64,000 bases of DNA from CAVZBW01 sp963778465. Its GTDB lineage: Bacteria; Actinomycetota; Acidimicrobiia; Acidimicrobiales; RAAP-2. The position numbers and the translations under genes are program-made. Position 1 is the first letter of the stretch. Every line of letters starts with the position of its first letter. Of this stretch, positions 51,397-60,325 are shown piece by piece. Under the pieces are notes generated by a model. The model was not told where the DNA came from and made no database searches. It worked only from the letters and a program-made list of their open reading frames with translations. The stretch spans positions 620,001-684,000 of the forward strand of contig CAVZUK010000003.1 of assembly GCA_963778465.1 (NCBI GenBank), given 5' to 3'.

Positions 51397-52832
51397 GGGA
51401 GCACCCGCGCATCTACGATCCTGCCCGTGGAGGTCGATGCGGACCTTGTCATGGCCGATCCAGTGGCTCGTGAGCTTGTCGACGGCGCCCCGGGACCCTC
51501 GCCCAACACCACGGCGGAGCGAACCGGCCGGGTGTCAACTTTAACGGCGACCCGCCGGGTGATGTCTACTCGGTCCGCTGGCGAGTGACGGTCACGTTCC
51601 TCCGCAACAGCGGCAAACGGTGCCAACGAGCTCCCACATGCCGTCTCCAAGCTCCAGCGCCTGGCTAAGACGCATGGTGAGCTCCCACCGGGCCGGCGAT
51701 TGCGGAAGGCTGTCGAACAGTCCCAGAGTTCGTCCCCGTCACTCATTCGCCTCAGGATGCCGCGCCGGTGTGACATCCCGCGCAACCGTTCGGCGGTTAT
51801 GGGGGAGCTCCATAAATACCTATTGAACTGGTGCGTTAGCTCTAGTACCACAAGGTTCTGCAGAGCGCAGCGTCATCTGAGCGGACCGTGCGGCGGGCGC
51901 CGAGGGCCCGCTACGGGACCCGCTGGAGGCCCTGAAGGGAGGCTACGGCGTGCTCTATCTCGGGGGTGGCGCTCTGGAGCACAACAATGAACACTGGTCC
52001 CGACTGGTACGTCCCCAGGAATCCCTCGCCCTCATTGCTGGAGAGGGAGCGCGCCATCCTGAGTCCCGCTGTTGCACCTTCGGTCGAGTGGACATCTTGG
52101 ACTGTCACCGCCGAGGCTCCAGAGTCGCGGTTGTTGGGGTCGAGGTAGCACTCATTCGAACCTGAGGGTTACCCGGTGTTCGTCCCTCCGACGACGCTCG
52201 CTGAGGTGCTGCCCTCCCGAAGTAGTGCTGGGCATAAGCCCCATCCGCATTCCCGCCCTCGGTGGACCAGCAGCCGTCGACCTTGGCCAGGATGTCGGCC
52301 TCAATCGTCTGAAAAACGTTGGGTTGCCGACACTGACGTCGTCGACCCCACACGCAAGATCATGTAGGACAATGTCCGGCCCGTCTTCGATTGCTGCTTG
52401 CTCGATGCTGTCAGGTTCCGCATGGATGAGAACGAGGTGATCTTCAAGCGAATCCTCGACGACGATGTGCGCCAAGCCTCGATGGACCTCCAGGTCAGCC
52501 GGGCGTGCTGACGTGCTCGTGGCCTTACGTAAGAGCTGAAGATTTCGGACCCCGGCACGCGATATGGCACGCCCCTTGTCGGTGTTGTTGCTCAATCTTC
52601 ACTCAACGGTCACTTTCCGCCTACTTGCGGAGCAGAGACCCGGACCAACCGGGTCGAAGATGGACCTCGACGGTATCGCTTCGAGGCCACCGGTCATATA
52701 CTCGAGCCGGTTTGCTTCGGCGCGAGCGGAGCCCGGGGCGCGGCGAGGGACACTTGCAAGCGGACTGACGCAAGGAGCGCTGTTCGTGTGCCCCCTTCTC
52801 CGCCTCGGGCGACGCAGACACAGGGGGCTACA
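51397..52832. other. Long decayed or non-coding stretch
   Basis: About 1.4 kb without a supported gene. Short frames exist on both strands (for example a plus-strand frame at 51966-52148 with fair codon usage), but none has a recognisable motif. A plus-strand piece near 52420-52510 (DENEVIFKRILDDDVRQAS) hints at a former gene. Confidence 0.45.
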
Positions 52833-55800
52833 ATGGCGAAACGACACGAACCTCCCGGCGATGGGAAGGCGATCGGCAGTCGGGCAAGAGCGCTTCGTGC
52901 TCGCTTTGCCGCCCTGGCCACCGGGACCATCCTCCTCGGCGCGCTTGCGGTGGGCGGGATGGCTTCGCCGGCATCGGCGGCCACGATCATCGACGGCTGC
53001 ACGATCGTTGCGAATCCGACCTCGGCAACGCACGCCAACTGCACCAGCCGTAATCTGTCCAACGCCGACCTCTCCGGCCTCAACCTGGCGTACGCCAACC
53101 TCAGCGGATCCAACCTCACGAAGGCCAACCTCACCGGCTCGAACCTCTCCTCGGCCAACCTCACGCCCGCCAACCTCTCGGGCGCCAACCTCTTGGGCGC
53201 CAATCTGTCCGGTGCGAACCTCTCGGGATCCAACCTCTCGGGCGCCAACCTCTCGGGCGCCAATCTGCATGGCGCGAACCTCTCGGGATCCAACCTCTCG
53301 GGCGCCAACCTCTCGGGCGCCAATCTGTCCGGTGCGAACCTCTCGGGATCCAACCTCTCGGGCGCCAACCTCTCGGGCGCCAATCTGTCTGGCGCGAACC
53401 TCACCGGATCCAACCTCTCAAAGGCCCATCTCGGGGAGGCCAACCTGTCCGGCGCGAACGTCAGCGGCGCCAACCTGAACGCCTTCTTCGCCGCCACGGT
53501 GATGCCGAACGGCACGGTTAACTCCTCGGGCTCGACGATCACGGTGTCGCCCGGGACCGCCAGCGTGCCCAACGGCTTGACACAGGCATTCGCCGCCACC
53601 GCTCACTACAGCGACGGGACGACGATCGCCCTCTCCAACAACGTGTCCTGGTCGTCGTCGAACGCACAGGTTGCGACGGTGTCGCCCACCGGGGTCGCGA
53701 CGGGCGTCGTGCCCGATCCGTCGCATTCGGCCACGTTCCCTCAGGCAGCGACCATACGCGCCACGGCCGGGACGGTCTACGGCAGTGGCCAGCTGACAGT
53801 GGTGGCCCCGAACCTCGTCTCGCTTGCCGTGGCCCCGACTAGTGCCGCCGTCGTGGTGGGGAGCACGCAGGCCTTCACTGCCACCGGGACCTACACCGAC
53901 AACGCCACACGGGTGCTGACCTCGGCCACCTGGTCGTCCACCAAGACGTCGGTGGCGACGATTTCATCGACGGGGGTTGCCACAGGCGTGGGGCCGGGTT
54001 CCGCCGCGATCCAGGCCTCGTCGGGCTCGACCTCGGGATCGGCCACGCTCACCACGGTCCCGGTGCTCGGCGTCACGACAGCCTCTCCTCTGCCCGACGC
54101 CGTCCAGGGCGCGTCGGGTTACTCGCAGCGCCTGGCCTCCACCGGGGGGACGGGCGCTGCCACCTGGACGCTGGCCCCAGGGTCGAATCCTCCGCCACCG
54201 GGGTTGAGCCTCGCTCCCGACGGGACGGTCTCTGGTACCCCCACCCAAGCCGGCAGCTACAGCTTCACCGTGCAGGCCACCGACCCGGGCCCGCCCCCTC
54301 AGGTTGCCACCGAGGTGGTCGCGATCAACGTGGTCACCCAGATCGCCATCACCACCGCCTCGTTGCCCGGCGGGGTCGCCGGCGCCCGGGGCTACTCGCA
54401 GACCTTGGCCGCGGCCGGCGGCACCAGCCCCTACACCTGGGGCCTGGCCCCCGGGTCGACCCTGCCACTGGGGTTGAGCCTCGCTCCCGACGGGACGGTC
54501 TCGGGGGCTCTGCCGGCATCTCCCGGCACGGTCAGCTTCACGGTGCAGGCGACCGATCACGGATCACCGGCGCAGCAGGTGACGAAGACCGTCACCATCC
54601 CCGTCGCCAGCCAGCTCACGGTGGTCAGCATCGCTTCTCTCGTCAACGGGGTGGTGGGCCAGCCCTTTTCTCAGGCGCTCGGCAACTCGGCCTCGGGCGG
54701 CACCGCACCCTACGCGTTTACGTTGGCGCCAGGGTCGAATCCGTTGCCGCCGGGGCTCCAGCTGGGCCCCGACGGAACCCTTTCCGGGAATCCGAGCCAG
54801 GCGGGCAGCTACACCTTCAGCATCCAGGCAACGGACGCAGGCAACCCATCCCAGTCCGCCGCTGCCTCCGTCTCGCTGACGGTGGTTGCAGCACTGTCGG
54901 CGACGCCCGCGACGAGCCTGACGACCATTGGCGTCGTGGGCCAACCGTTCGACCAGAGCCTGGTGGGGACGGCATCGGGCGGCGTAGCGCCGTACAGCTG
55001 GGCGGTTGCCACGGGCTCGACCCTGCCCCCGGGGATCAACCTCAGTGTCGATGGAACCCTCACCGGGACTCCGACGGCCGCCGGGAGCTACACCTTCACC
55101 GTCCAGGTCACCGATCACACCAACCCTTCCCAGTCCGCCACCACCACGGTCACGCTGACGGTGGGGCCTGCGCTGACGGTGACCACGACATCGCTACCCG
55201 ACGCGGTTGGCGGAACCGCCTACTCGCAGACCCTGAGCGCCGCCAATGGCTCCGGCATACTGCTGAACTGGTCGATCGTCTCGGGCAGTCTGCCGGACGG
55301 ACTGACCCTGAGTCCCTCAGGTGTCATCAGCGGTTCGCCAACCGCTACCGTCGACACGAGCTCCAGCTTCACGGTCCAGGTGACCGACGACAGCAACCCT
55401 CCGCAGACAGCGACCCAGGCACTCTCGATTAACGTGGATGTGCCGCTCGTCGTCAGCACCAGCTCACTTCCGGACGCTCAAGCTGGTAGCGCATACGACG
55501 CGACCCTGACCACCGCCGGCACGCCCGGGCCGAGTGCACCAGAGTGGTTCGTGCTCGGCGACACCCTGCCGCCGGGGCTCAGCCTGGACACCTTTACGGG
55601 GGCCATCAGCGGAACTCCGACCACTCCGAACTATCCGGGCACGTACAACTTCACCGTGCAGGTCCTCGAAGGCTCAGCTGCTGCCACGAAGGACCTGTCG
55701 ATCAAGGTTGCGCCTTTGCCCCTGACCGTGTCCTACCCAGCCTGCGTCAGGGGCAGTGACCCAGGCGCATGTGTGAACTTTCCTCCCCTCCAGCAGCAGC

Positions 55801-56441
55801 TCCCCACCTGGGACGCAACCAAGCCGTACAACCAGTCCCTGTCTGCCGCCGGTGGTTTCCTGCCCTACACCTGGACGATCACCTCGGGCGACCTGCCGGT
55901 GCCGTTCTGCACCCAGGACCGGACGGATCAGACGGCGTTCAACGGGCCGCCCGCCTGCACCGCAGGTCAGATCGGGACAACGATCCTCGGGAGTGATCAG
56001 ATCTACCTCCCTCCACCAGATGGCACCTATGTCTTCACTGCCCAGGTGACGGACGGGTCGGGGACGACGGCAAGCGAGAGCCTCAGGCTCCAGGTGGTCA
56101 ACAGCAACACCGGGACGGAGACGCCGCCGCCCTCGATCACCACCACTTCGCTCCCGGACGACACCTTGGGTAGTGCCTATTCCGCCACATTGGCGGCGAC
56201 AGGCGGCTCGGGGGGATATTTCTTCACCATCGTCGGTGGCAGCCTGCCCGGGGGACTGAATCTGAGCACGAACGGCATCATCAGTGGCGCGAGCACCGCC
56301 CCGGCTGTGGTGCCCGGCATCTATAACTTCACGGTGCAGGTCGAGGACTCGTTCTTCATTACGGCGACCAAGCAGCTGACGATCAGCGTTCCCGACCCAA
56401 ATAATCCGGGTGGCACCCTGAACTGCATTGCCGGGTGTTGA
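52833..56441 (+). CDS. Large secreted protein: pentapeptide-repeat helix plus bacterial Ig-like and putative Ig (He_PIG) repeats
   Basis: A 1202-residue exported protein. A signal peptide ends near residue 48 (GALAVGGMASPASA). Residues about 69-215 are pentapeptide repeats of the A(N/D)LSG type, about 30 units forming a right-handed quadrilateral beta-helix. Residues about 225-410 are two BIG2-like domains (SVPNGLTQAFAATAHYSDGT, SWSSSNAQVATVSPTGVATGV). Then come about eight He_PIG modules (for example LPDAVGGTAYSQTL, LPPGLSLD, GTYNFTVQVTD). The last residues CIAGC contain two Cys; no LPXTG or membrane anchor is seen, so it is probably released or held by other means. ATG 52833 has GGGGG upstream. 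An adhesin or matrix role is likely. Confidence 0.85.
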   Translation: MAKRHEPPGDGKAIGSRARALRARFAALATGTILLGALAVGGMASPASAATIIDGCTIVANPTSATHANCTSRNLSNADLSGLNLAYANLSGSNLTKANLTGSNLSSANLTPANLSGANLLGANLSGANLSGSNLSGANLSGANLHGANLSGSNLSGANLSGANLSGANLSGSNLSGANLSGANLSGANLTGSNLSKAHLGEANLSGANVSGANLNAFFAATVMPNGTVNSSGSTITVSPGTASVPNGLTQAFAATAHYSDGTTIALSNNVSWSSSNAQVATVSPTGVATGVVPDPSHSATFPQAATIRATAGTVYGSGQLTVVAPNLVSLAVAPTSAAVVVGSTQAFTATGTYTDNATRVLTSATWSSTKTSVATISSTGVATGVGPGSAAIQASSGSTSGSATLTTVPVLGVTTASPLPDAVQGASGYSQRLASTGGTGAATWTLAPGSNPPPPGLSLAPDGTVSGTPTQAGSYSFTVQATDPGPPPQVATEVVAINVVTQIAITTASLPGGVAGARGYSQTLAAAGGTSPYTWGLAPGSTLPLGLSLAPDGTVSGALPASPGTVSFTVQATDHGSPAQQVTKTVTIPVASQLTVVSIASLVNGVVGQPFSQALGNSASGGTAPYAFTLAPGSNPLPPGLQLGPDGTLSGNPSQAGSYTFSIQATDAGNPSQSAAASVSLTVVAALSATPATSLTTIGVVGQPFDQSLVGTASGGVAPYSWAVATGSTLPPGINLSVDGTLTGTPTAAGSYTFTVQVTDHTNPSQSATTTVTLTVGPALTVTTTSLPDAVGGTAYSQTLSAANGSGILLNWSIVSGSLPDGLTLSPSGVISGSPTATVDTSSSFTVQVTDDSNPPQTATQALSINVDVPLVVSTSSLPDAQAGSAYDATLTTAGTPGPSAPEWFVLGDTLPPGLSLDTFTGAISGTPTTPNYPGTYNFTVQVLEGSAAATKDLSIKVAPLPLTVSYPACVRGSDPGACVNFPPLQQQLPTWDATKPYNQSLSAAGGFLPYTWTITSGDLPVPFCTQDRTDQTAFNGPPACTAGQIGTTILGSDQIYLPPPDGTYVFTAQVTDGSGTTASESLRLQVVNSNTGTETPPPSITTTSLPDDTLGSAYSATLAATGGSGGYFFTIVGGSLPGGLNLSTNGIISGASTAPAVVPGIYNFTVQVEDSFFITATKQLTISVPDPNNPGGTLNCIAGC
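53161..53416 (+). repeat. 60-bp tandem repeat inside the pentapeptide region
   Basis: Three units at 53221-53280, 53281-53340 and 53341-53400 differ at only a few bases, and the flanking 60 bases are partly alike. Sixty bp code for 20 residues, four pentapeptides, exactly one turn of the beta-helix. The near identity at DNA level implies recent copying or active homogenisation. Confidence 0.92.
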
Positions 56442-56781
56442 TGGGTCCCATGGTGGTACGGGCGACCGGACAACCGGGCGCTGCACCAGCGTCGCCTTCC
56501 GGCATCAGCTCTCGCACGAGCTCGCGGAGTTGGTGCTGACGGCGCCCGCTCGTGAGGGTGCCGCTCACCACGGCGGTGGAAGGATCGCCGACGATCGCGA
56601 CTCGCAACCCTTCTTCGGTCACCCGTACGGCCACCGCTCTCGCGTTGCTCTCGTTGGACTTGGCTATGGATCCCGGCGCCCCTACGTCGTCAGCTGGTCG
56701 AGGTTTGAGCGTCACTTGGCACAGGCCGGTCGATGAGCCGCCCACAACCTCGAGCCAGCTCCTCTGCCGCTGGGGCTCCAT
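56383..56781 (-). CDS. Hypothetical protein, weakly supported
   Basis: A minus-strand frame of 132 residues with about 75% GC third positions in its middle (RAVAVRVTEEGLRVAIVGDPSTAV, then RRQHQLRELVRELMPEG). It has no recognised domain and its 3' end overlaps the end of the large secreted protein by 59 bp. Start unclear. Either a small regulatory protein or a chance frame. Confidence 0.35.
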   Translation of the reverse strand: MEPQRQRSWLEVVGGSSTGLCQVTLKPRPADDVGAPGSIAKSNESNARAVAVRVTEEGLRVAIVGDPSTAVVSGTLTSGRRQHQLRELVRELMPEGDAGAAPGCPVARTTMGPINTRQCSSGCHPDYLGRER

Positions 56782-56846
56782 ACCAACGCCGGTTCGTCAC
56801 CGACGGTTTCTCTGCCGCGTGAGCCAAATCACTCCTCCAGATCCGA

Positions 56847-57533
56847 TCACGAAGGAGCGCGCTCCGCCCAAATCCGGACGTACAAATTTCCCTGGCCGAC
56901 TGCGTTCTCGCCGAAATCCTCACAGTCCACAGGAATCGGCAGTAGATCCGCGCAATCTAGGGTGTAGTGAGGATTGCCGTAATTGTCAGTGCCAATGTCC
57001 TGCTTGAGGTCGATGGTTACAACCTTGTCGCTGCCCTTGAACGTAAAATGAACGGTCCATCTTGCATTCGACAGAACGACGCAAGGCCAGGGCAGAGCTG
57101 TAAACGCCGGATTCACACTATAGATTGTCGTGCCGTGCTGATCCTTGTCAATGGCTGCGTTACCCTGAAATACCTTCTCGGTGCAACTCGAATGATCAAC
57201 CATGCTCAGGTATATATTGGATAGTTCACTGTCTGGCACCACGCCGCCGTCGGGCTTATAGAAAATGTAAAAGTGAAAGCTCGTTGTATATGGGTCTCGT
57301 GCAAGACCCTTTTGGGCTTGGCTAACCGGCTCCTGAGAGGGCAATGGGACCGTACGGGCAGGAGCTCCGCTCGCACCGTTGGCATTCAGCGGGGAACTCT
57401 GTGTCGACGTGCTGGAACCACCCCCACACGCTGACGCGATGATCGCGAAGATGGCTACGGCGAGAACTGCTAGGCGCCAGCGGGCAACTGATGGCGACTC
57501 CGGGTGGAGATGACGTCCGAAGCCACTCAACAC
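56847..57533 (-). CDS. Putative lipoprotein of lower GC content
   Basis: A 228-residue protein beginning with a basic stretch and a hydrophobic signal ending in a lipobox (FAIIASACGGGSS), so it is probably lipid-anchored outside the membrane. The mature part has a disordered Ser/Asn/Gly linker, then a beta-rich domain with SFHFYIFYKPDGGVV, RWTVHFTFKGSDKVVTI and four Cys (SSCTE, PCVV, LDCADL, VDCEDF). Codons use far more A and T than neighbours, hinting at recent acquisition or low expression. GTG 57533 is one possible start, TTG 57530 another. Function unknown. Confidence 0.65.
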   Translation of the reverse strand: MLSGFGRHLHPESPSVARWRLAVLAVAIFAIIASACGGGSSTSTQSSPLNANGASGAPARTVPLPSQEPVSQAQKGLARDPYTTSFHFYIFYKPDGGVVPDSELSNIYLSMVDHSSCTEKVFQGNAAIDKDQHGTTIYSVNPAFTALPWPCVVLSNARWTVHFTFKGSDKVVTIDLKQDIGTDNYGNPHYTLDCADLLPIPVDCEDFGENAVGQGNLYVRIWAERAPS

Positions 57534-57937
57534 ACCGCAATCACGAATCTCAATATTATCCAATAGGGCCACCGCGTCCGTCCTGGGCCTGGCCCTCTCG
57601 CTCGCCCGGATTGGGTGGGCGGCGCTCGCAACTGGACATGCTCCGCTTAGGGACCGAGCGGTGCGTCGTCGGCTCTCCTCCAGACTTGGACCCCGACGGC
57701 GCGTCCGGGGTACGACATCGGTCCGTCTACTCCTGCACGCCGGTATCCAATGGCACACTGTCCCCACATCGCGAATCAGGGGCCGGCAAGCACGCCTCAT
57801 CGCGCAGAGCCGGTCATTCCCGTCACGTAGCGCGCCCTGTCCGAGGCGAAGGAGGCGATGACCCCGGAATCCCCGCCACCTCGGCGCCGTCGGAGATGGC
57901 CGCCATCCGGGGAGGGGGCCGGCTACGGAGAAGGGGC
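57534..57937. other. Intergenic region between divergent lipoprotein and ferritin-like genes
   Basis: About 400 bp holding the divergent promoters presumably; GC rises from left to right. No supported gene and no clear repeats. Confidence 0.5.
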
Positions 57938-58759
57938 ATGGAGTTCGACATGGTGGCATACAAACGCCGCACCGAACGGCTGCGCTGGGATGATCTGGAC
58001 CTGGGCCGCTTCACGGTGGACCGGCTGGAGTCGGGAGCGTTGAGGTGCGTGCGGTTCATGCACGACGTCGAGTTCCATACGGTGTGCTACCTGCGGGACC
58101 TTTTGGCCAGCCGGGCACACTCCGATCCGGAGATCACTTCGTTCCTGTCGTTTTGGGTCTTCGAGGAGTTCTGGCACGGCGAGGCTCTCGCTTCGGTGTT
58201 GGAGGCGCACGGCGAGCCGTCGGGGGAGGCGCGGGTCGCGGCGATGCGGCGCGGGCTGGGTTGGGCGGAGCGGCTGCGACCTTTGATGATGATGGCCGGC
58301 TCCGCGTTGGCGGGCGACGATTTCGTGGCGGTGCACATGGCCTGGGGGGCGATCAACGAGTGGACCACCCAGGTCGGCTACTCCCGCCTCGCTCGGCGGG
58401 CCGGCCATCCCCTACTGAGCGAGCTGCTCGGACGGATCATGCGCCAGGAGGGACGCCACATCGATTTCTACGCCTCCCAAGCCGAGCGGCGACTTGCCGC
58501 GAGTCGCAGTGCGCGCCAGCTGACCAGGTTCGCGCTCCGCCGCTTCTGGGCCCCTGTCGGATCGGGGGTCATGCCCGCCGGGGAGACCACCCACCTCGCC
58601 AGATATCTGATGGGCGGCGAAGAGGGTCTGGCGGCCGCTCGGCGAGTCGACCGCCGGGTGGACCGCCTCCCCGGCCTGACCGGCCTGTCGCTGCTGGAGG
58701 GATCGATCCGTTCCCTTGGCGCCGACCGCAAGGGTCCGGCCTCCGCCCTTGCGGCGTGA
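57938..58759 (+). CDS. Ferritin-like di-iron protein
   Basis: A 273-residue helical protein with the di-iron signature of the ferritin-like/acyl-ACP-desaturase group: HDVEFHTV, FEEFWHGEAL, INEWTTQ and RQEGRHIDFY provide two Glu-x-x-His-type pairs and bridging Glu. Such proteins oxidise or desaturate lipid-like substrates or process aldehydes and amines. ATG 57938 has GGAGAAGGGG upstream. Its stop overlaps the start of a PlsC-type acyltransferase gene (GTGA), itself overlapping a DUF998 gene, so a lipid-modifying operon is likely. Confidence 0.75.
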   Translation: MEFDMVAYKRRTERLRWDDLDLGRFTVDRLESGALRCVRFMHDVEFHTVCYLRDLLASRAHSDPEITSFLSFWVFEEFWHGEALASVLEAHGEPSGEARVAAMRRGLGWAERLRPLMMMAGSALAGDDFVAVHMAWGAINEWTTQVGYSRLARRAGHPLLSELLGRIMRQEGRHIDFYASQAERRLAASRSARQLTRFALRRFWAPVGSGVMPAGETTHLARYLMGGEEGLAAARRVDRRVDRLPGLTGLSLLEGSIRSLGADRKGPASALAA

Positions 58760-59523
58760 AACGACGCACGGCGGTGCCGTTGCTGCGGGTGTGGCTGAAC
58801 CGCTTGCTGGTGGCTCTGGGACTCGGCATCGCCTTGCCCCACATTGCCTTTACCGGGCCCGTCCGTCCTCAGAAAGCGAGGCGCTGCGCACGCCGGTGGG
58901 TGTTGATTGCGGGCCGCCTGACGGGAGTGCGCTTCGAGAAGCGAGGTCACCTCGAGAGCCGACCCGAGGTTCCACGGGTTCTCGTTTCCAATCACTCCAG
59001 CCCGCTCGACATTGCGGCGCTGCTGGCGGTCGTGCCGGATCTGCGTTTCGTGGCGGGAGCGGACCTGTTCAAGCTCCCGCTCTTGGGGTCGGCCATGCGG
59101 GCCATGGGAACGGTCCCGGTGGACCGGCGAAGTCGAAACGGGTCTCACCTCGAGTTGCCCGTCCGTGATGTGTCGCCGGAGTGGACGCTGGCGGTGTTCC
59201 CCGAGGGGGCCATCGCTCCGGCCGGGCGGCGCCTGCCGTTCAAGCGAGGGGCGTTTGCACTCGCCATCGAAAGGTCCGCCGACGTCGTCCCGGTGGCCAT
59301 CCACCACAGCGCCCACCTCCTGGCTCCCAAGGGGCGGCTCGGTGTCCGTCCGGGCAAGGTTGTCGTCGAGTTCCTCCCCTCGCTATCCACCGACGGGCTG
59401 ACCCTGGCCGATAGGTATCGCTTGTGCGAGCGTGCCGAACAGTCGTTGTTGGGGGCGTTGGGCTCCGACGACGGTGGGCTCGCGGGCCGAGGCGCTGTCT
59501 ACCCGCAGCGGGGTGCCGCTTGA
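58756..59523 (+). CDS. 1-acyl-glycerol-3-phosphate acyltransferase-like protein (PlsC family)
   Basis: A 255-residue acyltransferase with one N-terminal membrane helix (LLVALGLGIALPHIAF). VSNHSSPLDIAALL is the HxxxxD catalytic block, and AVFPEGAIAP is the block that binds the phosphate of the acceptor. It would transfer an acyl chain to a glycerolipid or similar acceptor at the membrane. GTG 58756 lies within the stop of the ferritin-like gene. The usual long C-terminal tail is present but carries no further domain. Confidence 0.85.
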   Translation: MKRRTAVPLLRVWLNRLLVALGLGIALPHIAFTGPVRPQKARRCARRWVLIAGRLTGVRFEKRGHLESRPEVPRVLVSNHSSPLDIAALLAVVPDLRFVAGADLFKLPLLGSAMRAMGTVPVDRRSRNGSHLELPVRDVSPEWTLAVFPEGAIAPAGRRLPFKRGAFALAIERSADVVPVAIHHSAHLLAPKGRLGVRPGKVVVEFLPSLSTDGLTLADRYRLCERAEQSLLGALGSDDGGLAGRGAVYPQRGAA

Positions 59524-60266
59524 GGACGTGCCAGCGACTCGCGCCGCTCGGCGGTGTGGGTGGCCCGGCCGCCTTTGTCGCCGCCTGGACCCTGCTGGGA
59601 ATCCGAGCGGAGGGGTATTCGCCGGTTCGGGAGCCGATCAGCCGTTTGGCGGCGCGGGGCGCTCCGAGCCGCCGGGCCATGACGTCCGCGTTTCTCGCCT
59701 ACTCGATCGGGGTGGCTGGCTTCGCCACCCGGGTCGACGTTCTCGGCCGACCGGCCGCTGCCGCGACGGCGGCGAACGCCGCGGCGATGGCCGCCCTCGC
59801 CGCCTTTCCTCTGAGCGACGCCGAGGACAACCGGGCGCATGTCGCTGCGGCCGGGCTCGCCTATCTCTCGCTCGCGCTGGTGCCCCTGCTCGCCGCTCAA
59901 CGGCACGATGACGGCGTGAGCCGGACACGGTTGGTGGCGTCGAGGACGGTTGGTCTGGTGGCCGGCGGCTCCTTGGCGTTGAGCCTGATCCACCGACGCG
60001 GCCGAGGAGGCTGGCAGCGAGCCGGGTTGATCGCGGGCCAAGCGTGGATCGCCTCCTCGGCGGCGTGGGTTCATCTACGCCGAACCCCTGCCAACTCAGC
60101 GTCTTACAACGTTGGGCGACGGCCGGCTGCTGTGGAGCGCTTGCGGCGGAGCGGCCACGGGTCGGTGGCCCCTCCGTTGATCGCCACCGGAGTCCTCGAT
60201 GACGATCCAGCACGGGACGAAGGGGTCGCTGTCCGCAAGCTGTTGTGCAGGTCGCGGACGCACTAG
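59520..60266 (+). CDS. DUF998-family membrane protein
   Basis: A 248-residue integral membrane protein. GGPAAFVAAWTLLGIRAEGYSPVREPISRLAARGAPSRRAM is the DUF998 start (quoted here in parts: GYSPVREPISRLAA), followed by helices around SAFLAYSIGVAGFA, AMAALAAFPLSDAED, AAAGLAYLSLALVPLL and a last helix. Function of the family is unknown; it often sits by lipid genes. TTG 59520 overlaps the stop of the PlsC gene (TTGA), the third coupled start in this cluster. The C-terminal about 45 residues are basic and probably cytosolic. Confidence 0.75.
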   Translation: MRTCQRLAPLGGVGGPAAFVAAWTLLGIRAEGYSPVREPISRLAARGAPSRRAMTSAFLAYSIGVAGFATRVDVLGRPAAAATAANAAAMAALAAFPLSDAEDNRAHVAAAGLAYLSLALVPLLAAQRHDDGVSRTRLVASRTVGLVAGGSLALSLIHRRGRGGWQRAGLIAGQAWIASSAAWVHLRRTPANSASYNVGRRPAAVERLRRSGHGSVAPPLIATGVLDDDPARDEGVAVRKLLCRSRTH

Positions 60267-60325
60267 CTTGACCGGCGGCCCGAAGCGGCCGCCGGGCCCT
60301 TCTCGCAGGAGAGCTCGGGGTTTCG

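Noticed and set aside
51051..51851. Minus-strand frame of 266 codons
   Set aside because: It has no motif other than the CSFC piece better explained by a small zinc-finger gene; codon bias is absent over most of it.
53161..53416. Regular 60-bp repeats that might be taken for a CRISPR array
   Set aside because: There are no unique spacers; the units are contiguous, in frame and code for pentapeptides. No cas genes are present.
52694..53599. Antisense frame of about 300 codons with repeats such as RLAPERLDPERFAP
   Set aside because: This is the known reverse-strand shadow of A(N/D)LSG pentapeptide codons; the plus strand has the signal peptide and the domains.
58045..58755. Long plus-strand frame over the ferritin-like gene leading into PlsC
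   Set aside because: Only the part from GTG 58756 matches PlsC; the earlier codons are an Arg-rich shifted frame of the ferritin-like gene.
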